NCBI RefSeq assembly: GCF_014635205.1
Contig: NZ_BMCN01000002.1
Location: forward strand, 186,001-250,000
Source: Jeotgalicoccus aerolatus
Lineage (GTDB): Bacteria; Bacillota; Bacilli; Staphylococcales; Salinicoccaceae
Direction: 5' to 3'
DNA: 64,000 bases
The notes under the pieces are model-generated. The model was not told where the DNA came from. It saw only the letters and a program-made list of their open reading frames with translations, and made no database searches. Made by a program: the position numbers and the translations under genes. Below, one piece after another: positions 17,647 through 26,706 of the stretch; position 1 is the stretch's first letter; each line of letters begins with the position of its first letter.

Positions 17647-18225
17647 TTCTTTGTTGTTCAGCATTTCTGCCAGCATCCTTGTGGCACCATTACATGATAT
17701 GTCTTCAGCAAATTCACTGAGTTCAACTTCATCTATTCCTCCATGTTTTTCCAGCCATAATTGGAACATGCCGATTAAGGCTGAAATCTGATACTCTATC
17801 AAGTATTCTATTTTTTCAGGCTCCTTAATTTTCAGTTCATGTATATAGTCCATAATAATTTTACGAATACGCATTTTAAATTCGTGTACAAATGCAGGGT
17901 CACCTTCAGGTCCAATTAACACAGCGATTTTTTCACTGTGTTCTTTAATATATTCATTAGTCCGGTCGAGTGTATCAAATACGTTATTGCTCGTTTTATC
18001 AAGCTGCATGAGCGGGCTAAGTAAAATATCTTTAGTCGGTATAAGCTGTTCTTTCAGCAGGGCTTGAATTTCATTGATATCACTGAAATATGTATAAAAT
18101 GTTCCGCGATTATAGCCCGCTTTATCCGTGATTTCTTTGACAGTAATTTTTGGCAGGGGTTTGACTTTGTATATACTCCAAAATGCTTCGATAAGATTAT
18201 TCTTTGTGATTTCTTTTTGACTCAT
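17644..18225 (-). CDS. TetR/AcrR family regulator of the RND pump
   Basis: 193 residues from ATG 18225; an in-frame GTG three codons earlier is possible but is less well spaced from GAAAGAAG. HTH: ITVKEITDKAGYNRGTFYTY at about 28-47, then FSDINEI. The C-terminal half is a helical ligand domain. It is divergent from the RND efflux gene with 143 bases between, containing inverted repeats, so it most likely represses that gene. It shares the GYNRGTFYTYF style of HTH with the first TetR in the window, but the rest differs. Confidence 0.88.
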   Translation of the reverse strand: MSQKEITKNNLIEAFWSIYKVKPLPKITVKEITDKAGYNRGTFYTYFSDINEIQALLKEQLIPTKDILLSPLMQLDKTSNNVFDTLDRTNEYIKEHSEKIAVLIGPEGDPAFVHEFKMRIRKIIMDYIHELKIKEPEKIEYLIEYQISALIGMFQLWLEKHGGIDEVELSEFAEDISCNGATRMLAEMLNNKE

Positions 18226-18270
18226 TTTAGACACTTCTTTCTTTTTTCAACAGATTTCAAGTTATTGTTT

Positions 18271-18327
18271 GTTGATAGTATTCAACTACTTTATTATGAT
18301 TATAAGGGATTATACAACACGTTGTTG
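18271..18327. promoter_or_regulatory. Inverted repeats between TetR and RND pump genes
   Basis: GTTGA-TAGTAT-TCAAC (18271-18286) and CAACA-CGT-TGTTG (18315-18327) are both perfect inverted repeats with five-base arms sharing the CAAC/GTTG theme. The second lies 42 bases before the TTG start of the pump. They are candidate TetR sites; inferred from position and symmetry. Confidence 0.4.
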
Positions 18328-18368
18328 CCTAAGACAATTGAACAATATGTTTAAGGAGAGTACTTAAT

Positions 18369-21300
18369 TTGAAATTATCGGATTTTTCCATAAGACGCCC
18401 TAAATTTACGATCGTCATTATGATTATACTTATGCTGCTCGGTATAGTGTCCTTAACCAGACTGCCCTTGCAGCTCATGCCCAATATACAGCCGCCTATA
18501 GCCGCTGTGGCCACTACTTATCAGGGGGCCGGTCCTGAAGAAGTCATGGATGATGTGACTAAGCCGATAGAGGAAGAATTATCATCCATTAACGGACTGA
18601 CTAACATATCTTCACAATCACAAGAAAGCTCTTCGGTCGTAATTTTAGAATTCGGTTACGATATGACAATCGATGAAGTTGAAAGTGATATTACGAGAGC
18701 ACTTGAAAGTGTTGAACTGCCTGAGCAGGCGGGAGATCCTTCATTCCTTGAGTTTGATATCTCTATGCTGCCGAGTATTCAAATGGCAGTAACATCAAAT
18801 GGTGAAAGTGTTGCAGATTATCAGGGACAGGTCGATGACTTAGTGACTGAACTGGAAAATATTGAAGGTGTTGCTTCAATTTCAGAGAACGGCACTGTCG
18901 TTGAAGAAATTCAAGTCAACCTTGATATTGATGCACTTTCAGAAGCAAATATGAGTCAAAGTGATGTTGCAGGCTTAATAGAAGCCAACAATATTTCGAT
19001 ACCTAACGCAACTATCGTAGATACTGAAAACCGCAATTCGATTTCTACAAGGACAATCAGTGAAATTGACGGCGTAGAGACACTACGTGAACTCGTGATT
19101 GCTGATTTGCCCGGAGGAGAAACTCTGACACTCGATGATGTTGCAGATGTTTCTGTTGAAGAACAGGACAGCAATACAATTACAAGACTAAATCAGAGTG
19201 ACGCGTTATCAGTTGACGTCATGCTGGCATCTGATGCAAATGCATCGAACGTTAACAGCGAGTTCAATGAAGTACTCGATGAAAAACTGAGTGAAGATGA
19301 ATTCAGTAATCTGACTGTTGAAACACTATACGATGAAGGTGAATATATTGACCTTGCCATTAACAGTGTTTATACATCGCTGATCAGCGGTGCAGTACTG
19401 GCAATGATTATTCTATTTGCTTTCCTAAGAAACTTAAAAGCACCGCTGATTATTGGTATAGCGATACCATTCTCGGTCATTACAACATTCGCACTGCTGT
19501 TCTTTACAGATATCAGCATTAACTTAATGACACTTGGCGGGCTTGCCCTCGGTATCGGTATGCTGGTGGATAACGCAGTCGTCGTTATTGAGAATATATA
19601 CAGGCACTTGGCGATGGGCAAAACACCGAGACAGGCAGCCAGTGAAGGTACCAAAGAGGTTGCATCAGCAATCGTCGCTTCAACATTAACAACCGCGGCA
19701 GTCTTCCTGCCAGTTGTATTTGTCAGCGGGCTTGTTGGTCAGCTCTTTACGCCGCTCGCAATTACTGTAGTGTTCAGTTTATTCGCTTCGCTGTTTATCG
19801 CACTGACTGTCGTTCCGATGCTGGCGAGCCGTATTTTAGATGCGCCTGAAGAAAACTTGGAACAAGTAAGAAGCGAACGCCCGTATATGAAAGTTTTAAC
19901 GCGCTTCACACGATGGACTTTAGAACATCGCCTATTGGTTATGATTATTACTGTGCTGCTCGTTATCGCAGGTATTTTTGGTATCTATAATCAGGGGATG
20001 ACATTAATGCCTGAAAGTGATGAAGGTGCCATTACAATAGAGATAGAAAAAGAACAGGGTACAATTTACGAAGATACTTTTGAGACAGTTCAAAGTATAG
20101 AACAAGAGCTTGAAGATCATTCTGAAATAGAAATGTACTTAAGTAACGTTGGCTCAACCCAGCCGATGATGTCTATGTCGGAAGAAACCAACAAAGCAAG
20201 TATTACCGCGACACTCGTAGATCAGAGTGAGCGCAGTGTGACAACAAATGAATTTATCAGCAATGTTGAAGATGACATTGAGGCACTTGATGAGTCTGCG
20301 GATATAAATGTTATCCCAATGTCTCAGTCAGGTATGAGCTCAGAGCCGAATACACTGATGCTGAAAGTGTCTGATGATGACGCAGAACGATTAAGAGAAT
20401 CTGAAGCAACAATCATCGAAGAACTGGAAGCAGATGACAAAATCGAAGGTGTCAGCTCTTCGAGAGAAGATATGGTTACTGAGATGCAGATTAATGTAGA
20501 CCGTGCAGCTGCTCGTGAAAACGGTCTTCAGCCGGCACAAATTGGCCAAGCGATATACGAAGCATCAAATGGTGTGAAAGCATCAACTGTTGAAGCGGAT
20601 AATGACTTCCTGTCAATCAATGTGAAATATCCGGATACGTTCCTCGACAGTGTATCTAACTTTGAATCAATGGAAATTCCAAATGCTGAAGGTGAGTATG
20701 TTCAAATCAGCGAAGTGGCTGAATTGGAAGAAGCAGACATGCTGCCGATGATTACGAGAGACAGCCAGGAAGAAACAAGCGAACTGACAGTCACTTATTC
20801 TTCTGATATGTCACTGAATGAGGCAGGAACTTACGTCGAAGATATCGTTGCAGGTGCAGACTTCAGCGATGACACACACTACTCTGTCGGCGGGGATCTT
20901 GAGATGCTGGGAGATGCGATTCCTCAAATGCTGCTCGCCATTGTACTGGGTGTAATCTTTATTTACCTGGTTATGGTTGCTCAGTTTGAATCATTTAAAC
21001 ATCCATTTATCGTTATTATGGCGATGCCGTTAAGTATCGTTGGTATCATGGCGGCACTTGTTGTGACAAATAGCCCGTTAAGCGTCGTATCGTTCGTCGG
21101 TATTATTATGCTGCTGGGTATAGTGGTCAATAACTCCATACTGCTGGTGGATTATACAAACCAGCAGAAAGAAAAAGGAATGCCGACTATAGAAGCACTG
21201 GAAATCAGTGTTCAGCACCGCTTCCGTCCGATCGTCATTACTGCACTGACGACAGCACTTGGAATGCTGCCGCTGGCAATAGGTATCGGTGAAGGCGGCG

Positions 21301-21605
21301 AAATGATCGCCCCTATGGGTACAGTCGTTATCGGCGGACTCGTCAGCAGTACATTCTTTACCTTGTTCGTTATCCCGATATTCTATAGTTATATCGATAA
21401 AGAAACGCGCAATATGCATAAGAAGTACATGACACCTGAAGGTGAAGTCATTACTCAAAAAGAAGTGGATGCTGCTAAGAGAAAAGAAGCAGAAGAAGAA
21501 CAGATGAGTATTGATGAAATTGACGAAGAAGAACAAGAAAGAAACTATATCGATGAAATGCAGGCACTCATTGATAAGATGAAGAACCATCGCAATAATA
21601 AATAG
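18369..21605 (+). CDS. RND efflux transporter permease (SwrC/YerP-like)
   Basis: 1078 residues, full length. The N-terminal helix (FTIVIMIILMLLGIVSLTRL) is followed by PNIQPP and two large outward loops. The proton-relay region GGLALGIGMLVDNAVVVIENI in the first helix bundle and GIVVNNSILLVDYTNQ in the second are typical of AcrB-like proteins. The start is TTG 18369 with TTAAGGAG. No membrane-fusion or outer-membrane gene follows, as expected in a Gram-positive. Bacillus SwrC is linked to surfactin export; here the substrate is unknown. The last 60 residues form a charged cytoplasmic tail rich in Glu. Control by the divergent TetR is likely. Confidence 0.93.
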   Translation: MKLSDFSIRRPKFTIVIMIILMLLGIVSLTRLPLQLMPNIQPPIAAVATTYQGAGPEEVMDDVTKPIEEELSSINGLTNISSQSQESSSVVILEFGYDMTIDEVESDITRALESVELPEQAGDPSFLEFDISMLPSIQMAVTSNGESVADYQGQVDDLVTELENIEGVASISENGTVVEEIQVNLDIDALSEANMSQSDVAGLIEANNISIPNATIVDTENRNSISTRTISEIDGVETLRELVIADLPGGETLTLDDVADVSVEEQDSNTITRLNQSDALSVDVMLASDANASNVNSEFNEVLDEKLSEDEFSNLTVETLYDEGEYIDLAINSVYTSLISGAVLAMIILFAFLRNLKAPLIIGIAIPFSVITTFALLFFTDISINLMTLGGLALGIGMLVDNAVVVIENIYRHLAMGKTPRQAASEGTKEVASAIVASTLTTAAVFLPVVFVSGLVGQLFTPLAITVVFSLFASLFIALTVVPMLASRILDAPEENLEQVRSERPYMKVLTRFTRWTLEHRLLVMIITVLLVIAGIFGIYNQGMTLMPESDEGAITIEIEKEQGTIYEDTFETVQSIEQELEDHSEIEMYLSNVGSTQPMMSMSEETNKASITATLVDQSERSVTTNEFISNVEDDIEALDESADINVIPMSQSGMSSEPNTLMLKVSDDDAERLRESEATIIEELEADDKIEGVSSSREDMVTEMQINVDRAAARENGLQPAQIGQAIYEASNGVKASTVEADNDFLSINVKYPDTFLDSVSNFESMEIPNAEGEYVQISEVAELEEADMLPMITRDSQEETSELTVTYSSDMSLNEAGTYVEDIVAGADFSDDTHYSVGGDLEMLGDAIPQMLLAIVLGVIFIYLVMVAQFESFKHPFIVIMAMPLSIVGIMAALVVTNSPLSVVSFVGIIMLLGIVVNNSILLVDYTNQQKEKGMPTIEALEISVQHRFRPIVITALTTALGMLPLAIGIGEGGEMIAPMGTVVIGGLVSSTFFTLFVIPIFYSYIDKETRNMHKKYMTPEGEVITQKEVDAAKRKEAEEEQMSIDEIDEEEQERNYIDEMQALIDKMKNHRNNK

Positions 21606-21618
21606 AAGATACAGTAAT

Positions 21619-21662
21619 AACTGCCTCACCCGTTTACAAATTGGGTGAGGCAGTTTTTTTAT
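21619..21662. terminator. Terminator after the RND pump gene
   Basis: 13-bp perfect stem AACTGCCTCACCC / GGGTGAGGCAGTT (21619-21631 and 21643-21655), 11-base loop, T7 tail. The convergent chimeric gene ends in the tail. Confidence 0.9.
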
Positions 21663-22225
21663 TTGTTCAGCAGCTCTGATATAAGATTATCCATTTTTTC
21701 AGGTTCATCCTGCGGGCCGAACCTTTTAACAACTTCACCATTTCTGTCTATCACAAATTTAGTAAAGTTCCACTTTATTTTATTACTCAGCAATCCGCCC
21801 CAGAATGTTTTCTTGCCGTCAGTCTCATAAAACTGATTTTCATTCATAATAAATTTGACGCCTTGTTCCTTCATCCATAGAATCGTTTCGTGAGATTTAG
21901 AAACGAGATGATCTGCAAGTTTTGGATTACTCTTTCCCTGAGTGACTTTCATTAAATCATCATGGAAGTCCTGAACACTGTATTCAGGCATTTCAACATT
22001 ATCTTCATCCGATAAATCTTCTACAATGCTTCTAATGCCATCTAGATCGTTATATGCAAATCGGATAGCGCCGTCAGTAAAGTAGGAATTACCGCCGCGT
22101 TTATGTTCTGGTCCTTTTTCAAGCATCAGCACTTTTCTATTCTTTTCACTGGCTGTGACTGCCGCACTCAGTGCAGCATTCCCCGTACCTACGACGACGA
22201 CATCAAAGTGTTTATTATTTTCCAT
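21659..22225 (-). CDS. Chimeric ORF: N-terminus of TcuA-like flavoprotein joined to C-terminus of glutathione peroxidase
   Basis: 188 residues from ATG 22225 (AAGGGGATA site). Residues 1-144 match the start of FAD-dependent tricarballylate dehydrogenase/fumarate reductase-type proteins: FAD fold [45 protein letters not shown] and [10 protein letters not shown]. From about residue 146 the chain becomes the C-terminus of a glutathione peroxidase ([20 protein letters not shown], then [13 protein letters not shown]). TcuA proteins run to about 470 residues and GPx to about 158. So 300 residues of the flavoprotein and the GPx catalytic half, including its Cys, are gone. The junction lies near 21786-21800 and is in frame. 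Most likely a deletion fused two minus-strand genes. Activity as either enzyme is unlikely. Confidence 0.75.
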   Translation of the reverse strand: MENNKHFDVVVVGTGNAALSAAVTASEKNRKVLMLEKGPEHKRGGNSYFTDGAIRFAYNDLDGIRSIVEDLSDEDNVEMPEYSVQDFHDDLMKVTQGKSNPKLADHLVSKSHETILWMKEQGVKFIMNENQFYETDGKKTFWGGLLSNKIKWNFTKFVIDRNGEVVKRFGPQDEPEKMDNLISELLNK

Positions 22226-22310
22226 AGTCATTATCCCCTTAAATTTAATATTAACTTTAATGATAAGAGTCCAGTTGACATAAGTGAAATATATATATTT
22301 AATTATAATC

Positions 22311-22327
22311 AATAGAATTATTCTATT
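22311..22327. promoter_or_regulatory. Palindrome upstream of the LysR gene
   Basis: AATAGAAT-T-ATTCTATT, 17 bp and perfect, 12 bases before the LysR start. It lies between the divergent LysR and chimeric genes and fits a LysR autoregulatory site (T-N11-A type). Confidence 0.45.
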
Positions 22328-22338
22328 TCAGGAAGCGG

Positions 22339-23214
22339 GTGAAGAGATTGGATGAGAAGGATTGGAAATTGCTGGTTAATCTTTATGCTGAAAAAAATAT
22401 TACGAAGACTGCTAAGAAACTGTACATATCACAACCCTCATTGACCTATCGGATTAAGCAGCTCGAAAAGGAATTTGGCATTACTTTGCTTCATCGGGGC
22501 AATAAAGGAATTACATTTACAAGTGAAGGTGAATATTTAGTAAAATATGCTGAAAAAATGCTCAGTGAATTGAGGCAGGCTGAAGACGCTCTGGCAAATA
22601 TGAATAATCAGCTGCAGGGTACGCTCCGGCTGGGTTCATCAAGTAATTTTGCACATTATGAACTGCCGTCAATTCTGGAGGGTTTTATCTATTTATATCC
22701 AGATATCGATGTACAATTAAAAACCGGCTGGAGTACGGATATTTTGGAACTGCTCCAAAGTGAATCTATTCATGCAGCGTTTATTAGAGGGGATATTAAA
22801 TGGAGCGGTGAGAAGATGCTGTTAAGTGAAGAGCGTATGAGTATTGTCTCAAAGCATGAAATAAATTTGGGAGATCTCCCACAGCTGAATTATATTAAAT
22901 ATGATACGGATCAGCATTTGAAAACTACGCTCGATAACTGGTGGATAAAAACCTTTGATGTTCCAGCCCATGTATCTATGGAGGTCGACAGGATTGAGAC
23001 ATGTAAAGAGATGGTAAAAAAAGGACTCGGTTTTTCCGTTATGCCTAATATGAGTCTTCGGGGAGAAGATGATTTATATACTAAGGAGATAAAAATAGAC
23101 GGACAACCAGTGACCAGACAGTCCTGGCTTCTATATAAAAGTGATATGATCGATTTGAAAATAGTCGAGAGTCTGAGTCATTTTGTAAAGCAGTATTACA
23201 ACTTAGATTCTTAA
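22339..23214 (+). CDS. LysR family transcriptional regulator
   Basis: 291 residues. The winged HTH is at about 8-65 (NITKTAKKLYISQPSLTYRI, LHRGNKGITFTSEGE), followed by the co-inducer domain (LRLGSSSNFAHYELPSILEGF). The start is uncertain between GTG 22339 and TTG 22348; both suit the AGGAAG site. It is divergent from the chimeric flavoprotein remnant, an arrangement like TcuR with tcu genes, so it may once have controlled a tricarboxylate or dicarboxylate dehydrogenase operon that is now deleted. Confidence 0.88.
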   Translation: MKRLDEKDWKLLVNLYAEKNITKTAKKLYISQPSLTYRIKQLEKEFGITLLHRGNKGITFTSEGEYLVKYAEKMLSELRQAEDALANMNNQLQGTLRLGSSSNFAHYELPSILEGFIYLYPDIDVQLKTGWSTDILELLQSESIHAAFIRGDIKWSGEKMLLSEERMSIVSKHEINLGDLPQLNYIKYDTDQHLKTTLDNWWIKTFDVPAHVSMEVDRIETCKEMVKKGLGFSVMPNMSLRGEDDLYTKEIKIDGQPVTRQSWLLYKSDMIDLKIVESLSHFVKQYYNLDS

Positions 23215-23274
23215 ATAGAAAAAGGCGTTGAATAGAAGCAGAAGAATGTAATGTGTTCCATACAAAGCAAATAA

Positions 23275-23325
23275 AATCCGTGCGTTAGACTCTCCCAGGG
23301 GAAGCTAGCGTACGGATTATTTTTA
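23275..23325. terminator. Terminator between LysR and TetR genes
   Basis: 14-base arms starting AATCCGTGCG and ending CGTACGGATT (23275-23288 and 23305-23318) with two wobble mismatches, followed by ATTTTTAG. It serves the convergent pair. Confidence 0.75.
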
Positions 23326-23327
23326 GT

Positions 23328-23960
23328 TCAAATATTTTTTAAACGAGACATATACATGTCATGCATAATTTTTAGCTGGGTGGCGGGACTCGGGTTTTTC
23401 TCAAGAGCCATTATATTTTTAATCAGTGCGAGTTTTCTTGCAAACATATTGTAATTATTAATCATCGTCATAATTTCATCGGTCACACCTTCACCTGACG
23501 GCAACGTTTGATCAGCCTGGCCTTTTTCAACAATGTCACTGACGATATTCGAAATTTCATTTCTGATTGCAAAATAATCAGCTGCTGCAGTTTGAAATTC
23601 TTCAAAATCATCGATATTCGATTCGAATATATCGATAAATTTAGATCGTTTCAAGAGCTCTGGATGTTCCAGTCTGTTTGCTCTTTGAAATACCGCTTCA
23701 ATTTTCTCGATGCCGGTCAGCTGTTTTTGGCTGATAGCACGGTAAAAATCCAACTCGGTTGATAAAATCTTATCAGCCACTGCAATAATCAGTGTTTGTT
23801 TTTTGGGGAAGTACCTGAAAAGCGTTGCCACACCTAAGCCGGCTTCTTTGGCAATATCCTGCATCTGTACACTGTCTGCATAGCGTTCTAACAGAAGTTT
23901 CTCACCTGCATCTACAATGGCGTTATAACGGCGTTCTTTATTTTTAAGCTGTTTTGACAT
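23328..23960 (-). CDS. TetR/AcrR family transcriptional regulator
   Basis: 210 residues from ATG 23960, which has AAAGGGG; a possible upstream ATG at 23996 has no site. HTH: VQMQDIAKEAGLGVATLFRY at about 31-50, followed by FPKKQTL. Helical C-terminal domain. It is divergent from an SDR dehydrogenase gene with a 117-base shared region holding the short palindrome AATAG-C-CTATT (24005-24015), so it probably controls that gene. Confidence 0.87.
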   Translation of the reverse strand: MSKQLKNKERRYNAIVDAGEKLLLERYADSVQMQDIAKEAGLGVATLFRYFPKKQTLIIAVADKILSTELDFYRAISQKQLTGIEKIEAVFQRANRLEHPELLKRSKFIDIFESNIDDFEEFQTAAADYFAIRNEISNIVSDIVEKGQADQTLPSGEGVTDEIMTMINNYNMFARKLALIKNIMALEKNPSPATQLKIMHDMYMSRLKNI

Positions 23961-24077
23961 GACGTCTTCCCCTTTCGAATATTCATTATAATACATGATT
24001 AAATAATAGCCTATTAGTTTAATAAGCGTTATAATAAAAGTGAGAGTCGAACTATCAATAATTATGGAGGTTATGTG

Positions 24078-24812
24078 ATGACAAGATTATTAGATAAAGT
24101 TGCTATTGTGACAGGCGGAGCGAGCGGTATGGGTGAAGCTCATGTACGCCGTTTTGTAGAAGAAGGCGCGAAAGTTGTGTTTACCGATATCAATCAGGAT
24201 GCAGGGAGCAAGATGGCAGAAGAGCTTGGTGAAAATTCACTGTTCGTGAAACATGATGTGACTGATGAAGCGGGATGGCAGGCAGTCGTTGAGAAAACTG
24301 AAGCAGTTTTCGGACCGGTAAATATATTGGTCAATAACGCTGGTATCAGTATGAGTAAAAGTATTTTCGATATGTCATTAGAAGACTATAAAAAGATTGT
24401 TAATATTAATCAGGTATCAGTATTCCTGGGAATGAAATCAGTACTGCCTTCTATGCAAAAAGCAGAAGGCGGCTCAATCGTAAATATTTCATCTATGAAT
24501 GGAATCGTTGGCGGTGCAGTCGGCTATACAGATACTAAGTTTGCTGTCAGAGGAATGACAAAAGCAGCGGCATTACAAGTGGGACATTTAGGAATCAGGG
24601 TGAACTCAGTGCACCCGGGTGTAATTGAAACGCCAATGGTGACTCAGGGTGATGCTGTAGAACAGATTAAAGAATTTGCTAAAAGCATTCCAATGCGCCG
24701 CATGGCACAATCTGAGGAAGTAACAAACATGGTATTGTTCCTGGCTTCTGATGAATCAAGCTACTCAACAGGATCAGAATTTGTTATCGACGGCGGCTTA
24801 ACAGCGATGTAA
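24078..24812 (+). CDS. SDR family NAD(P)-dependent oxidoreductase
   Basis: 244 residues from ATG 24078, seven bases after GGAGG. Classical short-chain dehydrogenase: cofactor loop TGGASGMG, acidic residue in VVFTDIN (suggesting NAD preference), NNAG, catalytic Ser in NISSMNG, YTDTK catalytic Tyr/Lys, and the PG block VHPGVIETPM. C-terminus TGSEFVIDGGLTAM is typical of tetrameric alcohol, diol or steroid dehydrogenases. The divergent TetR gene suggests an inducible detoxification or catabolic role. Substrate not deducible. Confidence 0.9.
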   Translation: MTRLLDKVAIVTGGASGMGEAHVRRFVEEGAKVVFTDINQDAGSKMAEELGENSLFVKHDVTDEAGWQAVVEKTEAVFGPVNILVNNAGISMSKSIFDMSLEDYKKIVNINQVSVFLGMKSVLPSMQKAEGGSIVNISSMNGIVGGAVGYTDTKFAVRGMTKAAALQVGHLGIRVNSVHPGVIETPMVTQGDAVEQIKEFAKSIPMRRMAQSEEVTNMVLFLASDESSYSTGSEFVIDGGLTAM

Positions 24813-24870
24813 TTAATTTTTAACAGATAAAGGCGGCGGATCGATACAAATCCGTTAAGCAATTTTTAGG

Positions 24871-24907
24871 AGAGACTCTGCAGCTTTTGCAGAGTCTCTT
24901 TTTTTTA
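24871..24907 (+). terminator. Terminator of the SDR gene
   Basis: 12-bp perfect stem AGAGACTCTGCA / TGCAGAGTCTCT (24871-24882, 24888-24899), five-base loop, T8. Confidence 0.9.
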
Positions 24908-24993
24908 TTTAAAAAGTATTGAAAAATAGAATTTGCCTTTAAATTATGGTTTGATGAAACAAAGAGGATTCAACATGCATAAGGAGGGTTATG

Positions 24994-25679
24994 ATGATAA
25001 ACACTAGTAAAAGCGGCACTATAATGAAACGGTGACGTCGCATTATCATGAACATGGCCAATTTTTGTTTCCGCTGCAAGGGTCGATGGAATTAAAAACA
25101 GGCAGTCAGACAATCAATCTGACACCGGATCATTGTTTTTATCTGGCGCCATACTCGGACCATGATTTTCGTTCTGTTAACCAGAATGAATTTCTGGTGC
25201 TGGATATACCTGAAAGAATTTTACCTGGAAATACCAGTGATATGTATGAAGAAATGAATGACAGCTGGACAGCAGTTAAATATTTGCTACTGCAGGAAAT
25301 TAATAATACCGGTCATTCGGATGCACTTGGCAATTTAACGAGTTACATTACGCATAAAATTAAAACGATGACGCCGTCGTCGATTGAATATATTAATAAA
25401 AATTATAAACAGCGTCTCAGTTTAGAAACATTAGCTGCGATTGAAAACTATCATCCATCATATTATTCAAAATGGTTTAAAAATCAAACAGGTAAAAGCG
25501 TTAAAGATTACATCAACGAACTTCGTCTGAATGAGACGAAGTCTATGCTGCTGTCGACCAGCTGGTCTATTACGCGGATAGCCGGGGATATGGATTTTGA
25601 TAATTTATCATCATTCACGCGCTGGTTTGTAAAAAATGAAAGTGTATCGCCGAACGTTTACAGGGCGCTTAAGAAATGA
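24994..25679 (+). pseudogene. AraC family regulator, frameshifted near its start
   Basis: A strong AAGGAGGG site precedes tandem ATGs at 24991 and 24994. That frame reads MINTSKSGTI and stops at TGA 25033. The AraC frame is open from about 25023 (NETVTSHYHEHGQF...) to 25679, so a single-base deletion near 25021-25024 separates start and body. The body has a cupin-like sensor (about 80 residues) and a two-HTH AraC domain (LSLETLAAIENYHPSYYSKW; ITRIAGDMDFDNLSSFTRWF). Internal start at GTG 25032 is possible but has no ribosome site. It precedes an EamA transporter gene and may have controlled it. A sequencing error cannot be excluded. Confidence 0.7.
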
Positions 25680-25762
25680 CAATAATAATGTTGCCGCTGG
25701 CAAAGTAAAGTTTCGTATTATCGAATATAGTGTATTTATTAGAAATTATACGAGGTGATATT

Positions 25763-26644
25763 ATGAAACAGCAACTTGCGCCTATTCTTATTTTATTTGC
25801 TGCGATGCTGTGGGGAACGACAGGGACAGTTCAGGCCCTGGCACCGGACTCCGCACATCCTGTTGCAATCGGAGCGGCCAGATTGTTTATCGGCGGTCTG
25901 TTTTTACTTATTATTTTACTTTTGTCAGGCAAGCTTGATCTATCAAAAATCCCTGTCAAAGCAACGATTACAGCAGCAATATGTATTGGTGTGTATCAGC
26001 CGTTATTTTTCTCTGCTGTGGCGATAACGGGCGTTGCCATAGGAACGGTTGTTGCCATAGGAAGTGCACCGGTGCTGGCAGGAATGATTGAAATGCTGTT
26101 TTTGAAAAAGAAACCCGCACGTATTTGGTGGATATCAACTATACTTTCTATTGCAGGCGTGATTTTATTGTTCTCAAATCAGGGATCAGTCCAGGCGGAC
26201 CCAGTCGGAATCTTACTTGCACTCTCTGCGGGGCTGGCATTTTCGGCTTATACGACAGTAAACAAAGAAGTTGTTGTCAGCATGAGCGCTCTGCCGGCAG
26301 TAGCAGTCGTATTTACACTGAGTGGTATTCTGCTGTCTCCATTCTTATTTATTTTAGATATGAGCTGGATATTCACTGTTGAAGGTATGATTACCGGCTT
26401 GCATCTAGGTGTCATTGCGACAGGCATTGCGTATTATTTATTCGCTACGGGACTGTTTAAAGTATCGTCCTCAACAGCAGTAACTTTGTCGCTTGCTGAG
26501 CCGCTGACAGCGACAATGCTTGGTATCTTCTTCTTAGGAGAGCATATGAGTCTGCCATCATGGGCGGGGCTCATACTCATGCTGTTTGGTATCGGTGTAC
26601 TGATACTTTCAGCGAGGAAACCGCGACCGGTTATAACAAAATAG
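25763..26644 (+). CDS. EamA/DMT family transporter
   Basis: 293 residues from ATG 25763 (GAGGTGAT site), about ten membrane helices in two EamA repeats. MLWGTTGTVQAL in helix 1 and LAEPLTATMLGIFFLGE in helix 9 are the usual family marks. Drug/metabolite superfamily members export amino acids, metabolites or drugs. It follows the frameshifted AraC gene by 83 bases on the same strand and ends at a bidirectional terminator. Substrate unknown. Confidence 0.9.
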   Translation: MKQQLAPILILFAAMLWGTTGTVQALAPDSAHPVAIGAARLFIGGLFLLIILLLSGKLDLSKIPVKATITAAICIGVYQPLFFSAVAITGVAIGTVVAIGSAPVLAGMIEMLFLKKKPARIWWISTILSIAGVILLFSNQGSVQADPVGILLALSAGLAFSAYTTVNKEVVVSMSALPAVAVVFTLSGILLSPFLFILDMSWIFTVEGMITGLHLGVIATGIAYYLFATGLFKVSSSTAVTLSLAEPLTATMLGIFFLGEHMSLPSWAGLILMLFGIGVLILSARKPRPVITK

Positions 26645-26654
26645 AATACTTTAA

Positions 26655-26698
26655 AAAAGAAGCGGTCAGGATAATCATTATTATCCTGACCGCTTTTC
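26655..26698. terminator. Bidirectional terminator
   Basis: 15-bp perfect stem AGCGGTCAGGATAAT / ATTATCCTGACCGCT (26661-26675, 26680-26694), loop CATT, A-run before and T-run after. Confidence 0.9.
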
Positions 26699-26706
26699 AT
26701 AATTAA

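Noticed and set aside
21078-21629. 183-codon minus-strand frame at the end of the first RND gene
   Set aside because: Cys/His-rich shadow of the helix-coding region, spans the terminator stem.
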